Assembly (NCBI GenBank): GCA_024138025.1
Contig: JAMXBD010000025.1
Coordinates: 2,237,501-2,301,500 of the forward strand
DNA from: Combretum micranthum
Taxonomy: Eukaryota > Streptophyta > Magnoliopsida > Myrtales > Combretaceae
Length of the DNA stretch: 64,000 bases
Reading direction: 5' to 3'
Part shown: piece after piece, positions 1 through 13,596 of the stretch
Layout: every line of letters begins with the position of its first letter
How positions within the stretch are numbered: position 1 is the stretch's first letter
Notes under the pieces: generated by a model
What the model saw: only the letters and a program-made list of their open reading frames with translations
Told to the model about the DNA's origin: nothing
Databases searched by the model: none
Translations under genes and position numbers: made by a program

Positions 1-3000
1 AAATAGGTAAATTCATAGCATGAGCAACCTGCAAAGGGAAGGGGATACCAAGAACTTAAATTGAGAAGACATAACACCTTCGTTCCGGAGTAAGTTCGAC
101 TGTTTCCGACAAGATACTTCTCTTAGAAATTCGGTTTTCAACTTATTGGGCTATGATTTCGAACGATGGCCATTAGTTTAATTCTATATCGCATATAGCG
201 GTTTGAGAGCCCATTGGGCCGTATGCTTTCCTTCCCTTATAAGTCCAATCCAGAAGCTTCTCCTTTAAGGTCCTTTCCGGATTAGAGAGAGGTGCAGATG
301 TGGATATAGGGAGATCTTGAATACTATCATTACAAAATCAAACGGTGTAAGCTCCCCATCCTATACCCTATCATGTAGGTAGAGATATTCAACATTTAAA
401 ATTAAAATCTACTCAACATTATAAAGTACTTAAAATTGTTTGAAAGTTTTATATTGTAATGTTCATATTATATGTGCAACATTAATTAAAAACAAATTAG
501 AAATTAATCTTATTATTTAGTGTGATATTTATTGTTTTAATGAGTGAACTGCTTGAAGGGGTTGACCTTTTTTCTTCATAATAAGGTAATTATATGTGGA
601 GTGAGTGGCTTGAATATGGATTTCATATAAAATTGAAATCAAATCTACTATGGACAAAATACAAAATCGTTTAAAACCTAGAACCTATGGTATATAATGT
701 TGTGTGATTCTCAATGAGTGTACATGGGTGTTGGTTAGGAGACTCTCGTACACTTAAAACCCTTAAAAGGAGCAAATGTGAGCTAAAGAGTGTTGGAGAG
801 TGTCTTAACACGGACATCCCAATATCCAAGTCAATAAAGGGCTCTACGAGAGACTTTCAAATTTGTTAAACACAACACTATTCTAATTATAGAGATTAAC
901 TAGTTAGGATTGGAAGACTGGATCCCCACAATCCACTAGCATGCATGCGCCGTTGTATTATAAGATAGAATCTATAAAGAAGAATGGATGCAATCATACA
1001 TCCCTTAGATCCTCAACATGCATCAAAGTCTTGTCCGATTCTAATGTGGTGAAGGGATTTATCAAGTTAGCTTTAGACTTGAGACCTAATGGAGGAAGAC
1101 AGCATCAATAAGTGTGTAGGTTCTTGAAAGATTTTAAGACCAAATGTTATACCTATACCCATGTGGGTAATAAAAAAAATGAATTAGAATCTATCATGTG
1201 ACATCTAATATCCATGTTGAAATCTAGAAGTCTATACAATGTGGTACTCTTCAAATTGATTGCACGAATATGTAAGGCTCTTAAACAAACTACAAATCTA
1301 CATAATTATTGAAATAAGTTAAATAGTCTTTCATTAATAACTCTTCATAATATAAACTTAGTCTATAAAGTAAGTGACCAAATTCAACTAGTATTCAATT
1401 GGATAGCTAAACTTTGTAAACATAAGAAAAATAGTTGGTTCTAACTTTACACCCTTCCTAATATAAATAATCCTCATGATTCCTCTTACAAAAGCCACCT
1501 GGTTTCCTCCTCTATAGAGTAAATTATGTTTAAAATAATCATAATTGTCATTTTCTTCTTAATTACCTAAAATAAAATCCTAAAGGTGTAAGTAATAAAG
1601 CATAGCATAAAATAACTATTTGCAGTCATATACAAATTTCAACTAACATGTAGAATTAATAATTTAAATACAATAGACAATTCATACATCTTAATATATT
1701 TAAGCATTTAGGAATTGTAATGATATCATATATATAAAAGCATTTGGAACCAAACCCCTAGAATTAATTTTGGAGGTATAGAACCTATATATGTCCCTAA
1801 GAGTCATTTTGAAAGTGCGAACTCTAAATGCTCTTTTAAGTCAATTACAAAAATCAAAATCCATGAAATTCCTAGCTGAAGGTTTTGAAAACTAGAAAAG
1901 ATTTATAATTTTATCTTACAATTTTTTTTGAAAATTTGGCTTATGGCATTGTAGTCGATCTTTTAAAACTGTGGGGAAAGTCCATGAAGCTATTTTTTCA
2001 AAGTGTAGATTTATAACAGTTCTAAACTTTTAGCAAATAATGTTTTATAAACATAAACATCAATAAATGAAATTTAGTGTCCATCCATTTTTTATATGGT
2101 TCTATTCTAAAAATGTCCATATTACCCATGATTTTAGTTTAATATTTATTGTCATTTTACAATGTATTGTAACATGTACCATCCTTCATACTTTTTCCCT
2201 TAGTTTTTCTCATGTACAGTATAGTTGTTAACTAAGATCGTAAATTGGAGTATAGTCCAAAATGTTAATATCTTACATATATAATATGAAATTCCGTGTA
2301 AGGAAATCTCCAATTTCAAGTTATGATCATCACTTTATATTGTATAAAGTCTATTTTTAGTCTTATGGAAAATGAAGATGGTATTTTAATATATATGAAA
2401 ATTTTAAGTGATTTGGATACTTACCAAGTGATTGAACCTTATGAAAGGATTGTTGAAAGGCAACTTTAGAAATGGACTTCTAGAGCTTATTCGATCTTTT
2501 TAGATAATGGGCCTACTAGATAAAGCCCGTATTTGATCTCTAGGAAGCATTAAGAAGAGCCGATAATATTTCATGTAAATTTTTTCTGATTTGTTTGTCC
2601 TCTCTCAACAAGTCAATCATTTACAAAATAGCATGACTTGCAATAGTCCTGGAATGTGCATTGTTAGGTATATAACCCCCAACAATTGTTACTCCCCTAC
2701 AATCTCAAACGATTATCAAGACAATCACCTACAACGACTGCTAAAATCTGAGATAATTGCTTATAATAACCGTCATAACTGAAGACAAGTGTTCAAGTTC
2801 TCCTCTATAAATAGCTTCTAAGGGGACATCAATAGCAATCGCCTTGCCTTCTTGTAACTTACTCCTAGTTCATTTCTGTCCTTAAATTCTTTACTAGCTT
2901 AAGCACTAGAGTAACTATACATGATAACACTTTTGCACACAAAAATTTCCCTTTACTTGCAAGTCTAATTGTTTAGATCTACAACAATCCTCTAATGATG

Positions 3001-4246
3001 AAAAACTAAATTGAGTGGGGATAATGGTGTTGTATAGATGACCATATGATGTTCGAAATATTTTACAAAGTATTTAAATGAATCTTAAATGTGTTTGGAA
3101 AATGATAGAAGCATAGTAAGATAGAGTACTGAGTGAAACTTATAATACGCATGTTTTGATACAATAGAAATTTCTTAGAGAGTTTTGAATGATAGTGTGG
3201 AGTAGAAAAATACCAATTAACAATTCATTTAAATGTCATAAAAGAGAGTTAAATGAAATTAAGTGTATTATTTTCGCATATTCTATAAATGTTTGAGCTT
3301 GATTTCCCACGATCCTATCAATAAGAACTTCAACATAATCTTTCTTCAAATTCCAGGAAGTTCCCTTATAGAGGTAAAAAGTTATAAACAAAGAATACTT
3401 CATCGAAATAAGTTCATAAGATTCAAATAAAGTATCTTCTGTGGAATTTTGTACATGCTTGTGTTTTAAAACTTTTAGAATAAATTAGCATGTTCATTAT
3501 AGTGATACGATATCATTTTTAGAGGTCATAATCAACCTTTAAATGTGTTTAGCAACTAGATATAGGATTTAAGAAGAAAATTTAATAGTTAAATCTTTTG
3601 GAATAGGCATATCACTTTTGTTATTTAATATATTTTATCTTAACAAATTTAAGAATACCAATAATCAAAGTCCATGAGATTATAATATACGAAAATATGA
3701 GATTACTATTCATTTTCTCAAACTTAGTTACATCCTTAAGAAGATTCGTTAACAATCTCTAACAAACTTAAGTATAAAATAGTTGCAAAAGTCTTTAAGG
3801 ACAATAAGCCTGCACCGCTTAAGCCTTTAAATTTATTTTCGATAATAGTGCAAAATATAGTAAATAGTTCATTTTGGAAATGATACAAGTTTGTAAATGA
3901 GGCTAAAAAAGAGGGAAAATAGTGTTTTTATTTTCAATTTTTAATTTTTTAAAGCTTTTTTTTTTTATTTTAAGTTGAAGTTGCTAAGATGCACCGTGTA
4001 ATGTAGTACTTCATGAATTTTACACTATGTTGGCCTCATACTTATAACTAAGACCATCAAACTTCTTCTTACTTTTAAGGGTTCCTAAATATATTATCCA
4101 TTCGAATATAATGATTATATATAAATCATGAGATTATAAAAATAATAATGGAAAATAAATATAATAATAAGGTGAAGGTTATCAAAGAGAAGACGAAGGA
4201 AACTTGAGATTGATGGAAGACTTAAGTAAATCTTGAAAGGCGAACC
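1..4246. other. AT-rich stretch without a recognisable gene
   Basis: No ORF here resembles a known protein and none exceeds about 80 codons. The first 360 bases have a higher GC content than the rest and may be the end of an element lying outside the window. A TATA-like CTATAAATAG at 2805-2814 lies in text that reads like an LTR leader, but no partner copy was found. Confidence 0.6.
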
Positions 4247-4735
4247 TTCAAGTTCAAAGTGGAAGACCATGTGTATTTGAAAGTGAGCCTTATTAAAAGC
4301 ATTCACCAAGTATGCACTAAAGGCAAGTCGAGTCTCAAGTACATTAGATCCTTAGAGATCTTTGAGAGAATAGGTGATTTAATATGTCAGTTCACACAAC
4401 CACTAAATTTATTAAGAATTCACAACATATCATATGTCTCAGTCTTGACAAAGCACGTAGTCAAGTATCAAGTAATTAAGTTAAAATTGGCGTAGTGAAA
4501 GGAGAACCTAAATATTAAGATCATCTAATCTGGATTCTAGATCGCAAGACATTGAAGTTTTGTAACAAAAAGATTTGATATGTTGAGGTTCTATAGAGTA
4601 ACCATACATGCGAAGAGGCCACTTGGGAAGCTAAAGATGAGATGAGGTGCAAATACCCTCATCTATTTAAAGAATCAAGCTTGCCTCATTTTAGTTTTGA
4701 GGGAAAAACTTTTCTTAAGAAGGGCAGGATGAAAA
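4247..4735 (+). pseudogene. Decayed Ty3/gypsy integrase C-terminus and chromodomain
   Basis: Translated fragments match the end of a plant chromodomain Ty3/gypsy polyprotein. VEDHVYLKVS at about 4259 corresponds to the integrase C-terminal VGDHVFLKVSP motif. It is followed by a GPY/F-like segment (KYIRSLEIFERIG), a RIHNISYVSVL stretch (family RVHPVFHVSML) and, near 4600-4670, WRNHTCEEATWEAKDEM with CKYPHLF, the chromodomain-like tail of the Del/Tekay group. Stops and frameshifts separate the pieces. Nothing upstream is recognisable as RT or gag, so this is a 5'-truncated remnant. The family call rests on motif memory. Confidence 0.7.
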
Positions 4736-5600
4736 CTATTAAAGTTTTTTTATGTTAGTATATATTTATGCTCGATAGAACTGTGAACTTTTAAATCCAA
4801 CATTTAACCAATTATTTAGTAAGCAACTAGGTAAGGCACTTTGTACTTGAAAGTATAACAACTCAATTCATTAATATCCATGTCCTTTCCCTCACTGAAT
4901 CCCCACCCTCTCTATTTATGTACCTCTATGCCTCTTTATTCTGTTTGTTCTCTCTCATTTCTGCTCTAAATTCTCTCTTCTTCCTTTCCCATTTTTCTAC
5001 TTCCAATTCAGATCACTCACACGTCTCCATCTTCTCTCCTTTTTCTCATTCTTCTTCTTCTTCTTTTTCATTGATCTTAAAATCCCACACCACTTCTCAT
5101 CCATCCCCTCGCTTGGCAAGCTTTGGAGCCATTAGAAAAAGGCAAGAAATCGAAGCCCAAATTGGATTTCCAAGTAAGCACTTCTAGTCCTTTAAGTTTA
5201 GATAATGAAAGGCGTATGCATTAGGAACTTAAAGTCTTCATGTTTTCATATGAAAATCCTAGATTATCAGGAATGCATGTATGGTTTTCCTCTAAGAATG
5301 TATGAGAAAACTTGAAAAAGAAACATGTCCCTCCCTCTTTATAGAACTGAGACCCCTATGATAGAAGAAGAAAGGTTTTAAAAATTTGATTTACATTTGG
5401 TAAATGTGTGAAATGAGCCACGTAGATGAATGATTCTCTCTATATAAGCTTCTTGGAAATGATATATCACCACATTTTAGAAATCAATTCTTGAGAGAAA
5501 ACCAACTCTCTTCTTCCCCTTGTCATGCTGAGCATCCTTTAGAAGTTTATGGAAGATATCTAAAAATTTTACACTCTTTAGACTAGTTTGATAATGAATA
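4730..5600 (+). repeat. Possible 3' LTR of the decayed Ty3/gypsy remnant
   Basis: Directly after the chromodomain tail comes a purine-rich run (AAGAAGGGCAGGA, about 4716-4729) and then TGAAAACTATT, the usual order of polypurine tract and LTR start. About 190 bases further on are a TATA-like tctatttatg (4911-4920) and a pyrimidine-rich leader (4935-5070), as in LTR promoters. No second copy or target duplication was found, so the right end is arbitrary. The 89-codon ORF in the leader is low-complexity Ser/Phe/Leu and is not called as a gene. Confidence 0.35.
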
Positions 5601-8600
5601 AAACCGTGTATTGTGAATATACTATGAATAAATATAAAAGACAATAGCTTCAACGATTAAAGTTACCATAATCTATGATTTTAATCATATAAAGTAGAAA
5701 TGTTTAGATATTATTTTAAGTGAGAAAGAACAAATGCAAGTATGATCTGATAGTTTAGGAAAAAAACCAAACCAATATTCAAGTTAAAATCATATGAAAT
5801 AAGGTTTTGATAAAATTTTATCAAATGAAGTTGAAAACCAAACCAAAGTAATTGTATTCCCAACAAATTTCGTTGGTAAAATAATTACACTATTGGAAGG
5901 TACACTTGAAATGGCATAAACGACTTTAATTTGTATCTTTAAAAAATTGTGATTTTTATTATTTTATTAATTTTTAAAATTACCATAATTTATTTATATT
6001 ATTTTTTAAATTAACTATTTTTTACCAATTAAAATGCGTTGTCCAACATCAACGAACAAGTTAACGATGTTAAGAAATGGACTCGTTCGTTAACTTTAAT
6101 AAATGTTGATAACTACAATAAGGAAAAAAAAAATTAGGACTCAAATAGAAAAATATTAAAACATTGAGAAAAATGTACTTTTCCCTATTTTAAAAGACAA
6201 ACCTATAGGATTACTATACAGGGAATGTATTCATGGTTTGTATCTTACCTTCATTAGAGAAAAATAATAATGGTAAGCCATTCTTCGAAGGGTCTTATAC
6301 AGAAAAAAAAAATGTATCATTACCAACCGCTCAAGTGAAAATTATATAATACAAATTATATAAAATTAATTACTAAAATTGATGCAAAATTATGTTTAGA
6401 TATGGTTTTGATATTTACACATGAGTCCCATATAGAAGGAGCAACTTATTTATTTATATTACGATACATTCACTCTAGAGGCCCACCTTAATAGACACAA
6501 ATTTGAGACATATTAAAATCTCCCTACGTTAACTAGTAAAAGGTGAAGATGAGTCCATAAATTTAGATCAATTTAAAAAAAAGGTAGGTGTTGGGAATGC
6601 AAAAGAAAAGAAAATGCCAGCCTCAAAGCAAGAAGCAATAGCAAAGCCAAAAAAGATTGAAGATGGTGGTGTTAATATGTGAAAGGATGATGGGAGATGC
6701 AATTCATTAAGGTTCAAGGCGAATCGCATTTTTAAATGCGATTTAACTTGGTATAACTTTTGCTAAATTGCATATTGTACAAGCAATTCATCAAGAAAAA
6801 TTTAAATTGCATCACCTATACGATTTTGCATCGGTATTTTAGTCATCATTTTTGTGTAATTTGTAGTTAGTATACACATGTTTCACTCGTTTATATATCT
6901 AATTCTTTTCTTCTTAACCTCAAAGTTAAAGAAAAAAAATGTTACAAAAAAAGCAAACGAGGTGTAGTGTATCAAAATCTCTCTCTCTCTTTCTCTCTGT
7001 CTCTCTTCATTTTTCTTTTTTCCATTCTCTATCTTCATTTTCTAAACCACTATCAAAAGAAAGTTGATCATCTAATATTTATAAAAAAAATTGATCAAAT
7101 ATTATTTATTTATAATCCTTTCTCTCTCTCTCATGCCCAAGAGATAGGGACTTATATCTCTATATCTCTATATTATTGACCCTACTATTCTATTCCATTA
7201 CAACACTCAAAAACACCTTCACTTCTCATATCGTATCATAGGGATGGGCACAATGTGATTTGGTTTGGATTGACCTTTGAACAAAACCATATATTACAAT
7301 TAGATTTTTCTTTTTAAATTTGAATATAACCATACGATTTAAAAAAGGTTAGTTCGACCCTCTCAAATAAATAATATCGCGTCTGTCCTTGGCAACCAAG
7401 GGGGAGGGTAGGAACAAGAGCCCCGATCCCTTAAACCAAAAATTAAAATTTTGAATATTTTAAAATATATATATATATTATACGTATATCATAAATAGTA
7501 AACTAAGATATAAGAATAAGTATGCTCTAGCAGTTAAGTACTTACTTTTACATTCATAAGGTCATGGCGTTCAAATCTTATGGGTTACGTTTTTTACTTT
7601 TCCAGCATGCATTGAGTACACTAACCACTTATTTTCTCTCTCATTTTCATTTTAACTTTTTTTTTCCATAATAACTAATAGCATTAAATATTTTTATCAC
7701 AAAATTATATCCGATTAAATAAATTCTTAGGAATAATTTTTTTTTTATTTATAGTATACCACAAATAATTATTATGTTATCTATATTACAATTGATTTAG
7801 TAACTTTTTTTTCTATAATTATTGTTATTAAAATATACATTAATTATTGAATAACTATACTATCCAAATATATTTTATGATCTATATTTATGCTAAAAGC
7901 AATCATATTATACATTAACCATATAATTTGATTTAGTAACTTTTTTCCTATAATTATTGACAAGAAAATGAACATAAATTAATGAATAGATATCATGTCT
8001 GGATATATTTTATGATTTATTTTTGTTAAAAGAAAAACTTAAACAAATATTAACTTTATATTTTTTATTAATATTTAATTTTCAAGTGACATGTATACAA
8101 GCTTTAATAAATATGTAGTAAATACTCTTAATTACTGTTTGAATGATTTCCTTTATGAAGATTTAGAAATATACCATAATGAAATCATTAATGAAATTCT
8201 CGTTAATATATACAATATAATATAATTATAATAGCAGGTGAATATAACAAAATAATTTTAAGATTAACTTAATTAAAGCTTGGACCCCCTCAGTTACATA
8301 GTTTTGCGTTTGTCCTTGCTTGATATGTAGATTAGGCTAATTCAAGTCATAAGGTTAAGCTAGGATACGTTTGGTTCCAATTGTTGTATCTTAAGCTTGT
8401 TTTATTTGTGTTTGGCATTAGTCATGTGTTCAAGTCGGTAAATTTTTAGTTGAGTGTATTGTGAATCTTGGATTTATGTGGGCTAGAGCTGAGTTTTGTG
8501 TTGGTTATAGGTTTTACTTGATAGGATTACAGCTAACTTTTGGGCATACGAATTGGTTTAGATTAAATACAATAACGAGAGTTTAGCTAATAATGTTCTA

Positions 8601-8817
8601 TTTGAATTATTAGGTTTTTATCTACATCGTATTTGTATGCTGTAACTTATCTATATCATATATGTATTGTATCTATTTAGTCAGCTATCTATTTTCTAAC
8701 AAACACCTGTTTGAAAACTAAAAAAAAAAATATAATGCTAAAATAACCAAGATATAATGAAACAAACAGATAGTAAAGTAGTTCTCTTCTATTTTCTTCC
8801 TGATTTACGTTGAATAT
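5601..8817. other. Gene-free AT-rich stretch
   Basis: No coding region is supported. The ORF at 6967-7179 is a translated CT microsatellite. A tRNA-like stretch at about 7518-7585 (box-A-like agcagttaagtact, box-B-like ggcgttcaaatct) could be the head of a SINE, but no tail or target duplication could be fixed. Confidence 0.55.
7355..8320. repeat. Direct repeat pair flanking about 0.9 kb
   Basis: A segment starting gaccctctca and ending gcgtctgtccttgg (about 7355-7390) recurs in the same direction at about 8284-8320 (gaccccctca ... gcgtttgtccttgc). The pair may mark the tails of two retroposed copies or the ends of an insertion. The identity of the element is not known to me. Confidence 0.35.
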
Positions 8818-11800
8818 TGAAATACCCTAAATTTTACCAACCTAAATTAGAAATGGATAATTAAATACTATGAAAATGCAGATAATTTTGAATCTTATTT
8901 TAAATTTAACCTAATAATTGAATTTAGATAGGTTAGTTAAATTGAATTTCATAAATGACAAAATATAATTAGAAAATTTAATATAATTGGATTAGTAGAT
9001 AGATTTAACCGAAATTAGAAATTCCAATACCACAAATACCCACTTGAACTTATCAAATTACTTCAATTTCCTTTCTCCAACATATTAAGCTATTCAATTC
9101 CTTTCAATTATCGACTTGAAACTAATTTCTCAAGTTGAATTATCTAAATTCCTAATTCACTAAAATAAAACCTTAATCTAAATTTAGATTACACTCGAGT
9201 CCAAAACTCACTAATTATACACCTAAGGTTATAAATATCAAGTGTAGTATGACCGATTAATTTTTAGGGTTTATAAGATGGTAAACGATAGTTTAAAGAT
9301 GAGTTGCTATGGTTGAAAAATACGCGATAGAGATAGAAACTGATCAATATCTACCAAACTAGAACTCAAATAAAAATTTTGAATACGTAATCATTAAATT
9401 TAGAATTTTCTTAGTCCTTTTAAGCTTAATACCTTGATTTGACCTATCGGGACTAGAAACCTTAATTGCGTAAGTGAAAATTTTGATAATTTAACATAAT
9501 TAGAAATAATAAATGAATTTAATTGAAGATAGAGATTCTAATACCTTAAATGCCCAGTTTAATCTATTAAGAAACATCAATTGGCTATTTCAACAAATTC
9601 AAATTAATCAAAACTTTACAATTATGAAATGAACTTTATTAATCAAGTTTAATCATCTAAAACCCTAAATATCCGATTTAGACATTTTAGCCTAAATTCT
9701 CAACTCCTTAAATCTTAGAAATTTAAAACTAAATATTTTCACTCGAATCTCAATTCCTAAGTCCCTAAACTCCTAAATTCAAGTAGGATATTAATTTTCC
9801 TTTTATTAAACTTCCTCGAATCAATTTCTAATGCGAATTAGCTAATTCTCTTATTTTTTTTTAATTTCTAATTCTAAATACCTAAAGCCCATAACCTAAG
9901 AGCTTAATCCATCATCCAAAACCCTAAGCCCATTAAGATAAGATCAAATCCAATTATTCAATATTCAAGCCCATAAACCTAAACCCAAAAGCCCATGCAT
10001 CAAAGCCCATAAAGCCTATTAGACAATGTTCTTATCATGCACCCTCACACATGATATAAAATCTCAATGTCTAGAAAAATCTAACCTTATGAAAAGACCA
10101 AAATAACCTTAGCCACTTCAAGAAGGTTTCTTCATCTATGAAAAGACCAAATTGCCACTTAAATATCTACAATGTGAACATAAGAAAATATCAAGTGTGT
10201 AAAAACCAAATTGACCTTAACTAACTCTAGAAGATTTCTACATCTAGGAAAAAGACCAAAATGTCCCAATTAATCAAACAAAATGACAAAAAAGCCCCTA
10301 AACCTAATAGAAATTACATAACATGAAATAATATAAATATAGGGTTTAGAAAACCCTAATTTTCACTTCACTCGCAGCCACTTCTTCCTCAATTCTCTCT
10401 CAAAAACTCCCTCAAAAACACTCCAAAAATACACAACAAAGTCCTCTTCAACATCAACACCCATAAGGTAAAGTATTACTCAAGTTTATGCCTCTTAACA
10501 TCCTCTTTTGTTCCATTAATCTAAGCTATATCACAATCAATTTCTTAGGTGAAATTAAAGAATAGAAACAATGTTGAAGTTAGGAAAAATAAGCTTGAAG
10601 AAGTTCCATCAATCCTTGAGTGATAGAAATAGTAGTGGAGGCAACTATTTAGTTGATATTGCTAAATTCAAGTAAGTAATTATAATTATTCTGTTTAATT
10701 ATGTTAATGACATTTAGATTCATGTCAATCACAAAAAACGAACTTAGATTCAAGTATTAAATAAAATATATATATACAAGTATGAAAACCGAAACATGCA
10801 CATGTATATGCATAGAAAATTGAGTATTTGAAGTTATTATATGTATGAATATATGTGTGTATATGTTGAATTGATATATTTTTATTGAAATGAAATTATC
10901 AAATAAATATATGAATATACTAAATATAATTTCTATTGAGATACATAAGTATGTATGTTTATGTAGATATGTTGGAATTTTGGGAAACTTTGTGTTATTG
11001 ATGATGATTTGAGTTATGACTTGTGATTCAAATTGTAAAATATAAATCAAAGTATATACTAGATAATAAAACATAGAATAAACATGTTTTAGATGAATTC
11101 AATATGCTTAAAGATCAATTTATATGCATATATATTAAACATGGACAGCTTGAATTATCAAATTTAAATAAAATACTAAATGAATTTATTTTTGGATGAA
11201 ATTTATAAAGTGATGGTTTAACATGTCTATATACAAAATAAATTTTAGTGATTTTTTAAATATGTTTACTATTTTTAAAAAATTAATAACAAAATAGCAA
11301 AACAAAGCAAAATAGTATTTCGACCAGCTGCGGTGGTGTGAATTTATATGACTGAATGGTAAATTTTTCTCCTTCTTTTGTGTAGAACTACAACGGTTTA
11401 AAAGATCAAGATGTATACTTTAACATGGTACAAAGAACCGGACAAGAACTGGTCAGATTGATGGTCAAATTCGATCGAACCAATTGGTCGTTGCTGCCTA
11501 TGCTCTGTTCTTGACAGTTTTGAATCAATTAAAATTAAAACCATAATTAACTAATTAATTTAGGCCATATGACCTTATAAACATATAAATATATCTGTTA
11601 GGAAGTTTACATAAAAATTTGAGCTTAAGAACCCGTGTTTAAGATAATAAACCAATTTATTAAAATTAGGGTGCACACTAGTTTTCTATAGGAAATGAAA
11701 TGAGGGAATTTAAGTAAATTAATTCTAATCAAATGAATATGAAATAAATGTAAATAATGCGTTTTCATGTTAAATTATGAATTTTAAGATAATTAATTAA

Positions 11801-13591
11801 TTATTTTTATTTTATGAATTTATTTAATAAAGTAAGTATAAATATAACATCACAAGATAGTACAAATATAATAGGAAACTAGTTTAGATTCCTTAGTCTA
11901 TTTAGATGTAAAAATAAATTATAAATAACATAAATAGAATAATTATATTTTAATAAGTTGTTTTACTTAATAAAAGTTCAATAGATTGATTATAGGACAT
12001 ACTATAGAATTTACCATTTTAAATAACCTAATTACCATTTAATAAACTTGACTAGTTAATTATATTCAACTTGATTAGATAAAATTAATATAGATTTATT
12101 AACTAATATTAGCTTAGTAAATTCTTCAGAAACCAACAATTTATACTTAGCTATTAATTGATGAATACCTATATGATCATATTAACTTGAAATGAGCTTC
12201 GATTAATATGTTAGGTTAAACCTTAAATGATAAGGAGTACGTAATTTCTAAAATATGATAGGCCATGAATAATAAGAGGAGTATGTTGTTTCAAATGTAT
12301 ATTTGCTAGAAAACTAAGTGGTTAATACATGTTTGATATAAATTGACAATTGAATCAAATGCTTATATGAATTAATCTTTGAAGCAGATATTTGTTAGGA
12401 GTCTACCTTCTGCTTTATCTTCTGATTGTTCAGAGCACAGATTTGTATCAAGTATGCAGTGACTTGTGTGTTGCTTGCTAAGATAGGCATCATAAATCAA
12501 TTAATATTTAAAGATGGCCTTAATAATTGCTTGCTGCTTGTGTTTGGTCGTTGAACCCGGTCCGAGGGCTGATAACCTTGCTAGGCAATGCCAACACAGT
12601 AGTTAGACGCTTAGGCCACCCCCCATCATTGACATTGGACAAATGATAGCTGTCAGTGGCTTGGCGAGTAGCTGATGGGGGAGATGGTATCGGGGTAACA
12701 TTTATTCATATTGGAAAGAAGTTGTATTAAGCAGTTTAATATATGGGCTCTGTTACTCTGCTTAATTACAATGGACTAATATGGATAGAGATGTCTAATG
12801 GCTGTGGCCCCTAGATGAAGCTATTTACTAGATGATCCTATAGGGGATATAGGTATTCGGGCTGCTTATATCAACCCTCTGAGCAGTTGCTGCTACTTAG
12901 GACCCCCAGGTTCCCAGCGTGTTACTAGAGTGTGAGTGCTCCACTGTTGTTTGTTGCACTTTAATTTAAAGATATGAACTATTAGTTGTTGCATTGCATA
13001 TAGAATAGGCATGTGTGCCCATCTCGTATGTGCTTATGTTGTTGTCATCTTAGGTTTCGACTCATTTCTTCTTTTTCAGGTGATGATCTGGATGTTTGTG
13101 ATTATCGGGTATGGAACAACTCTAAAGGAGCTTGTTAACAAGTTGAGTGCCTAGAAACATTAAATTGTTTATGTTATTAGCAAAAGTTATTGATCATCTT
13201 TTCAAACTTATGATTTGATGATGGCATATCTATGAGCCTATGGTTGTATCTTAAGATACTAGACATTGTGCACTTTGAATACCTGATGGTATGATATTTA
13301 TTTATAAATATTTGTCTACTCACAAAAATAGCCTATTTGAAATCGTTTTGAGAAATTTACTTTATTATATGTAATGGTGTACTCAAGAAAGTAGCCTATT
13401 TGAAATCGTTTTGAAGAAATGTATTTCTTTTCTGCTGCAACTTTAGTTGTTTTCAAAATCCAATTCAATGATTTCAGAATCTAAAATTTGTTTAACAACG
13501 ATCATGATAAACTGTAGATTAGTCAACCTTAACGTATAATGCTTAGTGTTATATGTAACTGGCACGCCTTGAACCAAATTTGGGCATGACA
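8818..13591 (+). mobile_element. Large solo LTR (about 4.8 kb) with 5-bp target duplication
   Basis: The segment begins TGAAATACCC and ends GGGCATGACA, so it has TG...CA ends and a short imperfect inverted terminal repeat. It is flanked by the same pentamer, AATAT, at 8813-8817 and 13592-13596. There is no coding capacity and no internal duplication of either end, so a single LTR left by LTR-LTR recombination is the simplest reading. Inside are a TATA-like box near 10332 followed by a pyrimidine-rich leader starting near 10360, as in an LTR promoter. Plant Ty3/gypsy elements of the Del/Tekay and Tat groups can have LTRs of several kb. The AT-rich duplication could arise by chance, so confidence is not full. 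Confidence 0.7.
10332..10339 (+). promoter_or_regulatory. TATA-like box inside the large solo LTR
   Basis: TATAAATA lies just upstream of AGGGTTTAGAAAACCC and a CT-rich leader (10360-10460). This is the arrangement expected for the U3/R boundary of the solo LTR. Activity is inferred only from position. Confidence 0.4.
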
Positions 13592-13596
13592 AATAT

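Noticed and set aside
4918..5187. 89-codon ORF
   Set aside because: Ser/Phe/Leu low-complexity translation of a pyrimidine-rich LTR leader; no domain and no conserved start context.
6967..7179. 70-codon ORF
   Set aside because: Translation of CT repeats; no similarity to any family I recognise.
10757..11074. 105-codon reverse-strand ORF
   Set aside because: Ile/Tyr/His-rich translation of AT-rich LTR text with tacatat repeats; it lies inside the 4.8-kb solo LTR.
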